64,000 bases of DNA, from positions 11,797 to 75,796 of the forward strand of contig JAXMBS010000022.1 of NCBI GenBank assembly GCA_046349775.1, read 5' to 3'. This DNA is from JAEUIG01 sp046349775 (GTDB lineage: Bacteria > Planctomycetota > Planctomycetia > Planctomycetales > Planctomycetaceae). Positions 35,320 through 43,790 of the stretch are shown piece after piece; positions within the stretch are counted from its first letter, which is position 1; each line of letters begins with the position of its first letter. The position numbers and the translations under genes are program-made. Below the pieces are notes generated by a model. It saw nothing but the letters and a program-made list of their open reading frames with translations, did not search any database and was not told where the DNA came from.

Positions 35320-36556
35320 TCAACGCAGCTCGTTCAGACGCTCGCGGGCCAGTTCCGCCCAGGGACCGCGGTCTTCATAACTCAGATAACGCCGCCAATA
35401 AGGCGCGGCTTCCGCGACGCGGCCCAGTTCGGCCAAAGTCTCGGCCTTCTGAAAGTGGGCATCGGGGTAAATTTCGGTGCGCTTCTTCGCGATGTCGAAG
35501 GCGTCGAGGGCAGATTCCGGCTCCCGAGCTCGCGGTGCAGGCAGCCGATCTGGGTCCAGGCCTCCAGGTACTGTCGATCGTTTTCCAGCGGCGTAGTACC
35601 GCTCCAGTGCCCCCGCCACGTTGTCCTGTCGATACAGGCAGTCCGCCAGGTGAAAATGCGCTTCCGCGTTGTGCGGGTCCTGCATCAGTCCGAGCCGCAG
35701 CATCGCCGCCGCCTCACCGAACTCGCCGTCCGGCAACGGCGGCAGCCTTCGACAAACCAGTCGCAGTCGCCGTCCGGCCTCGAACCCTGATCGTCACGAC
35801 GCAACAGCCGAATGGACATCGGCGGATCGACGGCGGCCGGCACAGGCTCCGACTCGGTCGGCGGCGGCGGCGGTTCGAAATCCAACATTCGCTGACCGGT
35901 GCCCGGCGACAGCAGGCCGTACGCATCGCGAACGACGACATGCGCGTTACGGGCCAGGATCTCAAGCTGCTCCAGCGGCCGCTGGTCGCCGCGCAGCACG
36001 GCGGGCAATTGCGACAGGCTCTCTTCGATCTCGCGCCGCGGGACGCCGGCCGCCAGAGCTGGCTCAGCCGCCGCGCACTGGTCACTTCCTGAAAGTCGAA
36101 ATATGGCAGCCGATACACCCGCTTGACGGGTCGGATCAGCCCGGCCCGTTCCCAGCCGCGGATCACGTGCACGGACACGTCGAGCAACTGGCTGAGCATC
36201 GCGGGCGTATGCAGCCGGCGGATTTCGTCGCGCCGCTCCGTCAAACCGAGCAGGAGCAGCCAGTCGGACTCATTGACGACGCGCAATTCGGCGCCGGCGT
36301 CGCGCCAGCGCTGCGCCAGTTGCAACTTCACCGAGATGTGGCCGTCGTCGTCCAGCGGCCAGCCTTCCTCACCGATGACGAGCATCGTCGTCTGGCGGCT
36401 GACGTGCTCGGTCGCCATGCCGCCATGCCGCTCGACAAGTTCTGCCGCCTGCGCGTGCGTCATGGACGCCAACGTGCCGGTGAACGCGACACGTTCGCCG
36501 GCGAGTGCCGGAGAGCTGGCGAGCATCGGTTCGGAGGTCGTGGCAAGCGGGGCCAT
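35320..36556 (-). pseudogene. BRCT-MerR-TPR protein, frameshifted
   Basis: Residues 21-105 form a BRCT-like domain (ERVAFTGTLASMTHAQAAEL, then VSRQTTMLVIGEEGWP). Residues 112-167 are a MerR-type winged helix (RLHTPAMLSQLLDVSVHVIR, GWERAGLIRPVKRVYRLPYF, DFQEVTSARRLSQL). The frame breaks near 36060; the next frame continues RREIEESLSQLPAVLRGDQR and LEILARNAHVVVRDAYGLLS. A third frame has TPR units GEFGEAAAMLRLGLMQDPHN, AEAHFHLADCLYRQDNVAGA, and HFQKAETLAELGRVAEAAPY. The order is the same strand throughout, so I read one gene. BRCT plus a MerR DNA-binding domain plus TPRs suggests a DNA-bound scaffold rather than a simple metal-responsive regulator. ATG 36556. Confidence 0.72.
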
Positions 36557-36606
36557 GGCAGTAGTTGACTCGCCGGAATCCGCGCGGTCAATTGAGCGGC
36601 GGTGCG

Positions 36607-37368
36607 TCAGGGAAGCCGCCGGGCCAGGTAGACCTGCGTCACATATCGCAGGGCGACCTCGCCGGCGGCATCGGCATACTGTTGATGCAGGCGGACCAGC
36701 GTATTTCGCAATGTTTCGAACCGCTCGCCAGTCTTGGGGACGTACGACGCGCTCGTCGCCCGACCGATGAGCCCGGCGAGGTCGACTCGCTGCTCATTCG
36801 GAGTCTCGAAGTACGTCGCCGGCGTGAACTGGCCGTCACGGTCCATAATTCCAGGATCGTACTCGCGCATTTCGATCGCACTCTCCCCGTCGACGTCAGC
36901 GATCGCCTGCCGATAGCCGGCCGTGAGCGGGTCGCGGCTGTCGCGTTTGTTCCACATCAGTGCCAGCCGGCCGCCGGGCCTGAGGATGCGGTGAAACTCC
37001 GCCAGTGCTTCGGACTGGCGGAACCAGTGAAACGCCTGCGCGCACAGGACGAGGTCGACCGAGCCGGCATCGAGTCCCGTCGCTTCCGCCGTGCCCGTTT
37101 GCCAGGCGACGCGCGGATGTGGTTCCGCTCCGAGCTGCATTTCGACGTTCGGCTCGACGGCAATCACTCGGACACCGCGTTCGGCCAGCAGCCGTGCGGA
37201 AATTCCGGTCCCCGCCCCGACGTCCGCCGCCGTCAGCCGCTCAGCAGCCACCAAGCCGTCAAGAATTGTGTCGATGGCCGCCGCCGGATAGCTCGGCCGG
37301 TAGCGGACATAATCGGCGACGCGGTCGGAGAACCGCGTCGTGGGGTTCAGGTCAGAGAGTTCGGACAT
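36607..37368 (-). CDS. Class I SAM-dependent methyltransferase
   Basis: 253 residues from ATG 37368 (MSELSDLNPTTRFSDRVADY). Rossmann motifs: motif I ADVGAGTGISARLLAERGVR, motif II AVEPNVEM, motif III TAEATGLDAGSVDLVLCAQA, and post-motif FHRILRPGGRLALMWNKRDS. The RYRPSYP segment near residue 20 is typical of the UbiE/Tam-like family of small-molecule methyltransferases. The substrate is not deducible. A GTG nine codons upstream is a weaker start. It is divergent from glyA. Confidence 0.85.
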   Translation of the reverse strand: MSELSDLNPTTRFSDRVADYVRYRPSYPAAAIDTILDGLVAAERLTAADVGAGTGISARLLAERGVRVIAVEPNVEMQLGAEPHPRVAWQTGTAEATGLDAGSVDLVLCAQAFHWFRQSEALAEFHRILRPGGRLALMWNKRDSRDPLTAGYRQAIADVDGESAIEMREYDPGIMDRDGQFTPATYFETPNEQRVDLAGLIGRATSASYVPKTGERFETLRNTLVRLHQQYADAAGEVALRYVTQVYLARRLP

Positions 37369-37452
37369 TACGTGCTTTGGCCGGTTGGCGTTCACTTCTC
37401 GTCACCACTATAACACAGGCTTCCAGCTTTCCGCAGAAAGACGATTCGACCA

Positions 37453-38718
37453 ATGACTGCGCGCGCCACTCCTGATCATTCTCCCCTCGCCCAGACCGAT
37501 CCCGATGTCTTCTCCGCTGTTCAAGCGGAACAGTGTCGCCAGACGGATGGGCTCGAGCTGATCGCGTCCGAAAACTACACCAGCGCCGCCGTCCTGCAGG
37601 CCGCCGGGACGGTGCTCACCAACAAGTACGCCGAAGGGTACCCTGGCCGGCGTTACTACGGCGGCTGCGAGCACGTCGACGTCGTGGAGACGCTGGCCCG
37701 CGACCGGGCGAAGCAGCTCTTCGGCGCGCAGCATGCCAATGTCCAGCCGCACGCCGGCTCGCAGGCGAACATGGCCGCCTATATGGCGGTCCTCAAGCCC
37801 GGGGACGCGATCCTGGCGATGGACCTGGCGCACGGCGGTCACTTGACGCATGGGATGCATCTCAACTTCAGCGGCCAGTTGTACAAAGTCACCCACTACG
37901 GCGTGCGCGAGTCGGATCATCGCATCGACTTCGACCGCGTCGCCGCCTTGGCGAAGGAGCACCGGCCGAAGCTGATCGTGGCCGGCGCCAGCGCGTATCC
38001 GCGCGAGATCGATCACCCGAAGTTCGCCGAGATTGCCCGCAACATCGGCGCGAAGCTGATGGTCGACATGGCCCACTACTCGGGGCTTGTCGCTGGCGGA
38101 ATCCACAACAATCCCGTTGAAGTCGCCGACTTCGTGACGTCGACGACGCACAAAACGCTTCGCGGTCCGCGGTCCGGCATTGTCTTGTGCCGCGAAGAGT
38201 ATGCAAAAGATCTCGACAAGACAGTCTTCCCCGGACTCCAGGGGGGGCCGCTGATGCACATCATCGCCGCCAAGGCGGTCTGCTTTAAGGAAGCACTGCA
38301 ACCGTCGTTTCGCACGTACGCACAACAGATTGTCGCCAACGCCAAGACCTTGGCCGACACGCTGATGTCCGGCGGCGTCCGGCTCGCCAGCGGAGGAACG
38401 GACAATCACCTGATGCTGTGCGATATGACCTCGATCGGCCTGTCGGGAAAGATTGCCGAGCAGGCGCTGGACCGCGCCGGCATCACGGTCAACAAGAACA
38501 TGATTCCGTTCGATCAGCGGAAGCCGCTGGACCCGTCGGGAATTCGCATCGGCACCGCTGCGCTCACCACGCGCGGGATGAAGCAGAGCGAGATGCAGAA
38601 GGTCGGCGCGTGGATCCTGCGCGTACTGCGATCGCCGGACGATGCCGGCGTGGGCGACACCGTGCGCCGCGAGATCGCGGAGTTCGCCCGCGCGTTCCCG
38701 GTGCCGGGAATCGGGTGA
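37453..38718 (+). CDS. glyA: Serine hydroxymethyltransferase
   Basis: 421 residues, normal length. It interconverts serine and glycine with tetrahydrofolate, feeding one-carbon metabolism. Motifs: LELIASENYTSAAVLQAAGT, YAEGYPGRRYYGGCEHVDVV, ANVQPHAGSQANMAAYMA, DMAHYSGLVAGGIHNNP, and the PLP-binding TSTTHKTLRGPRSG with Lys234. The C-terminal GIRIGTAALTTRGM is intact. ATG 37453. A single gene between divergent methyltransferase and downstream alkaline phosphatase; no purine riboswitch or glycine riboswitch is apparent in the 84-base gap. Confidence 0.95.
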   Translation: MTARATPDHSPLAQTDPDVFSAVQAEQCRQTDGLELIASENYTSAAVLQAAGTVLTNKYAEGYPGRRYYGGCEHVDVVETLARDRAKQLFGAQHANVQPHAGSQANMAAYMAVLKPGDAILAMDLAHGGHLTHGMHLNFSGQLYKVTHYGVRESDHRIDFDRVAALAKEHRPKLIVAGASAYPREIDHPKFAEIARNIGAKLMVDMAHYSGLVAGGIHNNPVEVADFVTSTTHKTLRGPRSGIVLCREEYAKDLDKTVFPGLQGGPLMHIIAAKAVCFKEALQPSFRTYAQQIVANAKTLADTLMSGGVRLASGGTDNHLMLCDMTSIGLSGKIAEQALDRAGITVNKNMIPFDQRKPLDPSGIRIGTAALTTRGMKQSEMQKVGAWILRVLRSPDDAGVGDTVRREIAEFARAFPVPGIG

Positions 38719-38787
38719 ACGCACCGGACGGACTGGATACGATGGGATCCGTCACCGGGTCCACGCTTTTTCAAGTGGTCGCATACT

Positions 38788-40461
38788 ATGCTCCGATACT
38801 GCACACTCCCTCTGATGGCACTCGTTGCGGTGACTGCGTCCCGCGCTGCCGATCCCATCCGCGACGTCCAGAACGACGCCATTGACGCGAACAAATCCGA
38901 CGTCGCCCACTGGGGGCTCGACCCCAGCAACTACACCCAGTGGACCACCCACTCGCTGCGGTTGATCCCCGTCTACACCTTCGGCACGGCCGGCGGCGGA
39001 GCGGGAGTCGATCTGAATTCCTACATCGGCGCGAACAGTCCCTACCGGACGGAAGCCGGCGTGCGGCGGCTGTATGGTCACCTCCCGACTCACACCGTGA
39101 ACCCCCAGGCCGAGTACGGCGACCAGTGCTCGGTGGCCGACTTGCAGCGGGCCGCAGCCAAAGCCGGAAAGAAACACATTTTCCTCGTCATCTTCGACGG
39201 CATGGACTGGCAGACGACGCAGGCGGCGGCGATCTACCAGTCGGGGCGCGTCTACGCCGATGGCCGCGGCTGCGGCTTGCACTTCCTGGATTACTCGGCC
39301 AACGGGACGACGCAGTACGGCTATGTCGTAACCTCTCCCGCGAATGACGGCACGAATGAAGACGTCAACACACAGACGGTTGCGAACCCCGGCGGCACGC
39401 GGCCGGGGGGGTACAACGCCGCCAAAGGGGGATCGACCCCCTGGGACCCGGGCAGCGATCTTGCGTACCGACAGGGGCGAGCGGCCGACGGCTCGCCAGG
39501 CGAGCATCCGTATCCCGATTCCGCCAACACGGCGACGGCGCTGACGACCGGCCAGAAATCGTACAATGGCGCGATCAATGTCGATCCGAACGGAAGTCAG
39601 ATCAGCACCGTCGCGCAGGAACTGCAGACGCGAGGCTGGGCCATCGGCGTCGTCACCAGCGTGCCGATCAGCCATGCCACGCCGGCGGCCGCCTATGCTC
39701 ACAACGTTGGACGCGATGATTACCAGGATCTGACCCGCGATCTCGTCGGTCTGCCTTCAATCGCGCATCCGAAACAGCCGCTGGCGGGCGTGGATGTCCT
39801 GATCGGTGGCGGCTTTGGCGATGAGCGGAAAGAAGCGAAAGGGCAGGGGACCAACTTCGTCCCCGGAAACGTGTGGATCACGACCGATGACTTCGCGAAG
39901 ATCGACGCAGCGCATGGCGGTCGATACGTCCCCGCCCTGCGGACCGCCGGCGCCGACGGAGGTGACCTGTTGCAGCGCGCGGCAGAACACGCCGCCTCCG
40001 AACACAAGCGGCTGTTCGGATTCTTCGGGAACGGCAAGTTTGGCGGACATCTGCCGTTTCGCACGGCCGACGGCGATTACGTCCCTGCGAAGGGGAAGCG
40101 CGGCGCCGAGGCGTACGAGCCGGCCGACTTGAAGGAGAATCCCACGTTGGCCCAGATGACGACCGCCGCGCTCACTGTCCTCCAGGCGAATTCCAAAGGG
40201 ACCTGGCTGATGGTCGAAGCGGGAGACGTCGACTGGGCCAATCACGACGACAACCTCGACAACTCGATCGGCGCGGTGATCAGCGGTGATTTGGCGATTC
40301 AGGCGATCACTGACTGGGTCGAGAAACACAGCAACTGGCAGGAGTCCGTGCTCATCGTGACGGCCGACCACGGGCATGACCTGAATCTCGACCAGCCGGA
40401 AGTGATCGCGGCGGCGGGAAGAGAGAGGCCACAGGTCGGACGCCAGACTTCAGCAAAGTAA
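38788..40461 (+). CDS. Secreted alkaline phosphatase (PhoA superfamily)
   Basis: 557 residues. Signal peptide RYCTLPLMALVAVTASRAA. Alkaline-phosphatase motifs: HIFLVIFDGMDWQTTQAAAI with a metal Asp, the nucleophile segment PDSANTATALTTGQKSYNGA, SVPISHATPAAAYAHN, MVEAGDVDWANHDDNLDN for metal ligands, and VTADHGHDLNL with the last His/Asp pair. It hydrolyses phosphate esters outside the cytoplasm. The last 25 residues (IAAAGRERPQVGRQTSAK) look unusual for the family and could follow a late frameshift. No PHO-box was identified upstream. Confidence 0.87.
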   Translation: MLRYCTLPLMALVAVTASRAADPIRDVQNDAIDANKSDVAHWGLDPSNYTQWTTHSLRLIPVYTFGTAGGGAGVDLNSYIGANSPYRTEAGVRRLYGHLPTHTVNPQAEYGDQCSVADLQRAAAKAGKKHIFLVIFDGMDWQTTQAAAIYQSGRVYADGRGCGLHFLDYSANGTTQYGYVVTSPANDGTNEDVNTQTVANPGGTRPGGYNAAKGGSTPWDPGSDLAYRQGRAADGSPGEHPYPDSANTATALTTGQKSYNGAINVDPNGSQISTVAQELQTRGWAIGVVTSVPISHATPAAAYAHNVGRDDYQDLTRDLVGLPSIAHPKQPLAGVDVLIGGGFGDERKEAKGQGTNFVPGNVWITTDDFAKIDAAHGGRYVPALRTAGADGGDLLQRAAEHAASEHKRLFGFFGNGKFGGHLPFRTADGDYVPAKGKRGAEAYEPADLKENPTLAQMTTAALTVLQANSKGTWLMVEAGDVDWANHDDNLDNSIGAVISGDLAIQAITDWVEKHSNWQESVLIVTADHGHDLNLDQPEVIAAAGRERPQVGRQTSAK

Positions 40462-40490
40462 CCAATCGCACGCTTGCGGTTTCACCCGCC

Positions 40491-41072
40491 ATGCTGTTCC
40501 GGCAAGCCACGCTGAAGGAGATTGCGGCCGGTCGTGTGACGCGCGCATTCCGCCGCTGGAAGCGGGCGACCGTCAAAGCCGGTGGGACGCTGAAAACGCG
40601 GGCCGGACTGCTCGGGATCGACTCTGTCAAAGTGATCCGCGAGTCGACGATTACCGACGCGGCGGCGAAACAGGCCGGATTCGCGACGCGCGCCGAGGTG
40701 CTGGCTGAATTGGCCGGCCGCGAAGGGGATCTCTACGAAATCCGGTTTCGTCGGCTTGGGGAGGACCCGCGGATTGCCCTGCGTCAGAATGCACGCCTGA
40801 ACAAGGATGATCTGGCCGGATTGCAGACGCGGCTCGCGCGGCTCGACGCCCACAGCGCACGCGGGCCTTGGACAATGCAGGTCTTGCGTCTGATCGAGCA
40901 ACACCCGCAGCGGCGGGCCGTCGAGCTGGCGCAGCTTATGGGCTACGACAAGCCGTCGTTCAAGATCAACGTCCGCAAGCTGAAGAACCTGGGGCTGACG
41001 GAGAGCCTCGAGATCGGGTACCGGCTGTCGCCGCGCGGCCGGGCGTTTCTGCGAGTGGCGGGGGACTCATAA
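40491..41072 (+). CDS. ASCH-domain protein with C-terminal helix-turn-helix
   Basis: 193 residues. The N-terminal half is ASCH/PUA-like: MLFRQATLKEIAAGRVTRAF, RRWKRATVKAGGTLKTRAGL, then RLGEDPRIALRQN. The C-terminal 70 residues form a winged helix: TMQVLRLIEQHPQRRAVELA, QLMGYDKPSFKINVRKLKNL, YRLSPRGRAFL. ASCH domains bind RNA or modified nucleosides. The gene begins 29 bases after the phosphatase stop. Its TAA (41070-41072) abuts the TGA of the convergent nitrilase-family gene, so the two frames overlap by six bases. Confidence 0.75.
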   Translation: MLFRQATLKEIAAGRVTRAFRRWKRATVKAGGTLKTRAGLLGIDSVKVIRESTITDAAAKQAGFATRAEVLAELAGREGDLYEIRFRRLGEDPRIALRQNARLNKDDLAGLQTRLARLDAHSARGPWTMQVLRLIEQHPQRRAVELAQLMGYDKPSFKINVRKLKNLGLTESLEIGYRLSPRGRAFLRVAGDS

Positions 41073-41807
41073 CGGGATCTGCGTTCCAAGCCACGCGTCC
41101 CGATTGCGCGTGGCAATGATCAGGGAATTCTCGACGCCCGCAGCCTCCGCGAGCAATTCACCGTCAGGAGACCAAACTGCGCTCCTGCCGACAGAAATAT
41201 CGGTGCCTTCAGATTCGGCATGATTCGCCATCACGACGAGCATTCGAAAGCGGGATGCACAGGCTGCCAGTCTGGGCGCGTCGGTCGAATACCATTCCGA
41301 GTTCATGAATACTCCCACTGCATAGATCGTGCAGCCGTTAGCAGCATACGAGCCTGGATGGGAAGTGTTCGACGCGTCCGCACAAATCGCTACGCCGACC
41401 TTCTCTCGGCCGGTAGCGACAACGAGCGGCTGTCGGCCGGGTGCGAAATAGGCTGGCTCGACGCCACCCAAATGCATCTTGGCATAGGTGTGAATCGGTC
41501 CGTCGCCAGAAAACACGATGGCCCCAAGGGCAGGCAGCGTCCCCTCCGTTCGCAGCGATGCACCAACGATCACAGTCATCCCGTGAACTGTCGCCAGACG
41601 TGCCAGTGAAGACAGACGTTCATCGGTTTTGGTGAGGGCCAGATCGGCGGCCAGGTCGAGTTCGTAACCAATGAGCGACAACTCCGGAAAGACGAGAACC
41701 GTAACTCCGTGCTCGGCGGCCACTTTGATTGCAGCGGCGTGCGTCTGAACGTTTCGTGCGAGATTGCCACGAACGGACGCCACCTGGGCGGCTGCGATCT
41801 TGAACAT
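41067..41807 (-). CDS. Carbon-nitrogen hydrolase (nitrilase superfamily)
   Basis: 246 residues. The catalytic triad is present: Glu42 in VLVFPELSLIGYE, Lys110 in TYAKMHLGGVEPAYFAPG, Cys142 in VGVAICADASNTSHPGSYAA. The C-terminus includes ANHAESEGTDISVGRSAVWS. The family cleaves amides or nitriles; the specificity is unclear, and the aliphatic-amidase/carbamoylase branch fits the length. ATG 41807 (MFKIAAAQV) is preferred over a GTG two codons upstream. It converges on the ASCH gene with adjacent stop codons and follows larE on the same strand. Confidence 0.88.
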   Translation of the reverse strand: MFKIAAAQVASVRGNLARNVQTHAAAIKVAAEHGVTVLVFPELSLIGYELDLAADLALTKTDERLSSLARLATVHGMTVIVGASLRTEGTLPALGAIVFSGDGPIHTYAKMHLGGVEPAYFAPGRQPLVVATGREKVGVAICADASNTSHPGSYAANGCTIYAVGVFMNSEWYSTDAPRLAACASRFRMLVVMANHAESEGTDISVGRSAVWSPDGELLAEAAGVENSLIIATRNRDAWLGTQIPL

Positions 41808-41837
41808 GGTCACCGCATTCCGCGAAACGAATCGTCC

Positions 41838-42692
41838 TTAACTCTCGATCGACCTTTCCACCCGCAACTCCACCAGCGGCAGCGCCGCGTTGAGGCTCCC
41901 TGAACGGAATCCTTCCAGGTCGAGCGTGACGTAACGAAAGCCAAGGTCGCTCAGTTTGGCGACGATGGCTGCGCGCCGTTTGGGGTCGACCAGCGCCGGC
42001 AGTGCCCGCAGTGGCACTTCGATCCGCGCCAATTCGTTCGCTTCGACGCGGACGCGCAGCTCACGCTCACCGAGTGTCTCGCGCAGGTAGCGTTCGGCGG
42101 CGTCGATGCGGGCGACGCGCTCCGGCGTGGCTTCGACGCCGTACGCGATCCGGCTCGACAGGCAGGGGCTGGCCGGCTTGTCCCAGACCGGGAGGTTCCA
42201 CTCCTGGGCCAGCGCGCGGACGTCCGACTTCGTGAAGCCGGCTTCGATCAGCGGACTGCGGACACGGTGCTCGTCGGCCGCCTGCATGCCAGGGCGATAG
42301 TCGCCGCGATCGTCGACGTTCGCGCCGTTGACGACGACGTCGACGTTGAGCTGATCGACGATCTGGCCCAGCCGGGAGTACAGCTCCGTCTTGCAGTGAT
42401 AGCAGCGGTCGCCCGCGTTTTGCCGGTATCCAGGGCGTTCAAACTCGTCGGTGCCGATGACAACGTGCCGGATGCCGATCAGTGTCGCCAGCTCCTTCGC
42501 TTCCTCAATTTCACCGTGGGCCAGACTGGGACTCACGGCCGTCACGGCGACGGCCGCGTCCCCTAAGGCAAGTTGCGCGGCCTTGGCGACGACGGTGCTG
42601 TCGACTCCGGCCGAAAATGCGACGGCGACCCGCCCGCAGGAGCGGAGCAGGTCCAGAAGCCGGTCGCGTTTCTCGGACAATTCGGGCGTCAT
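41838..42692 (-). CDS. larE: ATP-dependent sacrificial sulfur transferase LarE
   Basis: 284 residues. A PP-loop ATPase (VAVAFSAGVDSTVVAKAA, SAGVDS at 27-32), then DRCYHCKTELYSRL (Cys97, Cys100), NGANVDDRGDYRPGM and KPASPCLSSRIAYG with Cys177, the position of the sulfur-donating Cys176 of the characterised Lactobacillus enzyme. LarE thiolates the nicotinic-acid-derived pincer cofactor of lactate racemase. LarB and LarC are not in this window, so the cofactor target is unknown. Its ATG overlaps the stop of the ImmA/IrrE-like gene as ATGA, implying coupled translation. Confidence 0.9.
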   Translation of the reverse strand: MTPELSEKRDRLLDLLRSCGRVAVAFSAGVDSTVVAKAAQLALGDAAVAVTAVSPSLAHGEIEEAKELATLIGIRHVVIGTDEFERPGYRQNAGDRCYHCKTELYSRLGQIVDQLNVDVVVNGANVDDRGDYRPGMQAADEHRVRSPLIEAGFTKSDVRALAQEWNLPVWDKPASPCLSSRIAYGVEATPERVARIDAAERYLRETLGERELRVRVEANELARIEVPLRALPALVDPKRRAAIVAKLSDLGFRYVTLDLEGFRSGSLNAALPLVELRVERSIES

Positions 42693-43480
42693 GACGATGA
42701 CTCACTCCGCGAGCGACACTCGCACGCGCAGTCATCATCGTACGCCGACTGCGTCCCTTCAAGACCGTCCGTGGCCGTGGTCCGCAACAGTTCGCGCGGC
42801 CAGCCCGGTTCGTGGACCGGCCACCCCTGGACGCGAATCCCCTGTCCCTCCGCGGCGGCGGGGCCACCGGTATCGTGGACCCGGCGCCAGATCCTCCGCT
42901 CCAGGGGCAACAGAGGCGGCGCAGACAACTCCCCGTTTCCGCGCCGGCGCGTGAGTTTCCCGTGATCGAAGACACTGGCCAGCGATAACACCGGGAGCTT
43001 GAGGAGATTCATCAGGATCAGTTCGTGGCTGGCGGTCGAGTAGATCGCCTTCAGACGCAAGACGTCGCCGTCCAGCAGTTCGGCATCCCGCACGAACCAT
43101 TCGTCCGGCAGCAGCAGTCCGGACGCCAGCGCATTGGCGACCTGTTCGCGACGCTGCGGCGGGAGTTCGCGGGGATCGATGCCAACTCGCTCAAAAACCC
43201 GCTGGGCGACCGCTTCGCCGATCTCATGGGCCAGCGTCCATTGCTCGCGCTCGGGACGGTCCTCCGGCCGTACGAGGATCGCCATGCGCCCGCCAATACG
43301 CTTCAGTCGTCCCCGACCTTGCTGGACGGCGTCGAAGGCGACGCGCAACCCCAGCACACGCGCGACCGACCAGGCATTCACCGGAGGCTCGGTCATGCCG
43401 CATTCTGCGAGCAGTTCGCGCGCAACGGTGCTGCACGCCCCCTGCCAGACTCCCACGTTTTCTCGTTCTGCGATCGTCAT
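42689..43480 (-). CDS. ImmA/IrrE-like metallopeptidase-family protein with altered zinc motif
   Basis: 263 residues. The DUF955 layout is clear: N-terminal helices with PPVNAWSVARVLGLRVAFDA, a RMAILVRPEDRPEREQWTLA strand-helix, HEIGEAVAQRVFE (residues 85-96), then VANALASGLLLPDEWFV. The usual HExxH is HEIGE (85-89), so the second zinc histidine is Glu, which argues for weak or absent protease activity or a different ligand set. The C-terminal 90 residues are a lineage-specific extension (LERRIWRRVHDTG, VHEPGWPRELLRTT). ATG 43480. First gene of an overlapping pair with larE. Confidence 0.8.
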   Translation of the reverse strand: MTIAERENVGVWQGACSTVARELLAECGMTEPPVNAWSVARVLGLRVAFDAVQQGRGRLKRIGGRMAILVRPEDRPEREQWTLAHEIGEAVAQRVFERVGIDPRELPPQRREQVANALASGLLLPDEWFVRDAELLDGDVLRLKAIYSTASHELILMNLLKLPVLSLASVFDHGKLTRRRGNGELSAPPLLPLERRIWRRVHDTGGPAAAEGQGIRVQGWPVHEPGWPRELLRTTATDGLEGTQSAYDDDCACECRSRSESSS

Positions 43481-43790
43481 GAACGCCCCCTCTTCCTGCC
43501 GAAAGATCCTCACTCCGCACAGAACATGTTCACGTGTACACGTATGCGAGTCAAGGGTGTGCATGGCACTCTGGCAAAACCCGGTCGACATTGCCGGCCG
43601 CACAAACGTGCGAAACCCTGCCCGTCGTAGCGGACGCTGCGACTTTTCTGGCAGCCGCGCCCCCCAGCCGTCCGTTCCCGCCAATTCACGACGCCCCCGG
43701 CAACCGATCTGATCCTGAGACGACAGGCCCGGCCCGGATTTCGACCACCAGCCGACCGATTGCCACGCTCGCCGCCGCACGCACGCAACG

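Noticed and set aside
37408..38724. A 438-residue open frame on the minus strand
   Set aside because: Exactly antisense to glyA, which is unambiguous; no recognisable motifs.
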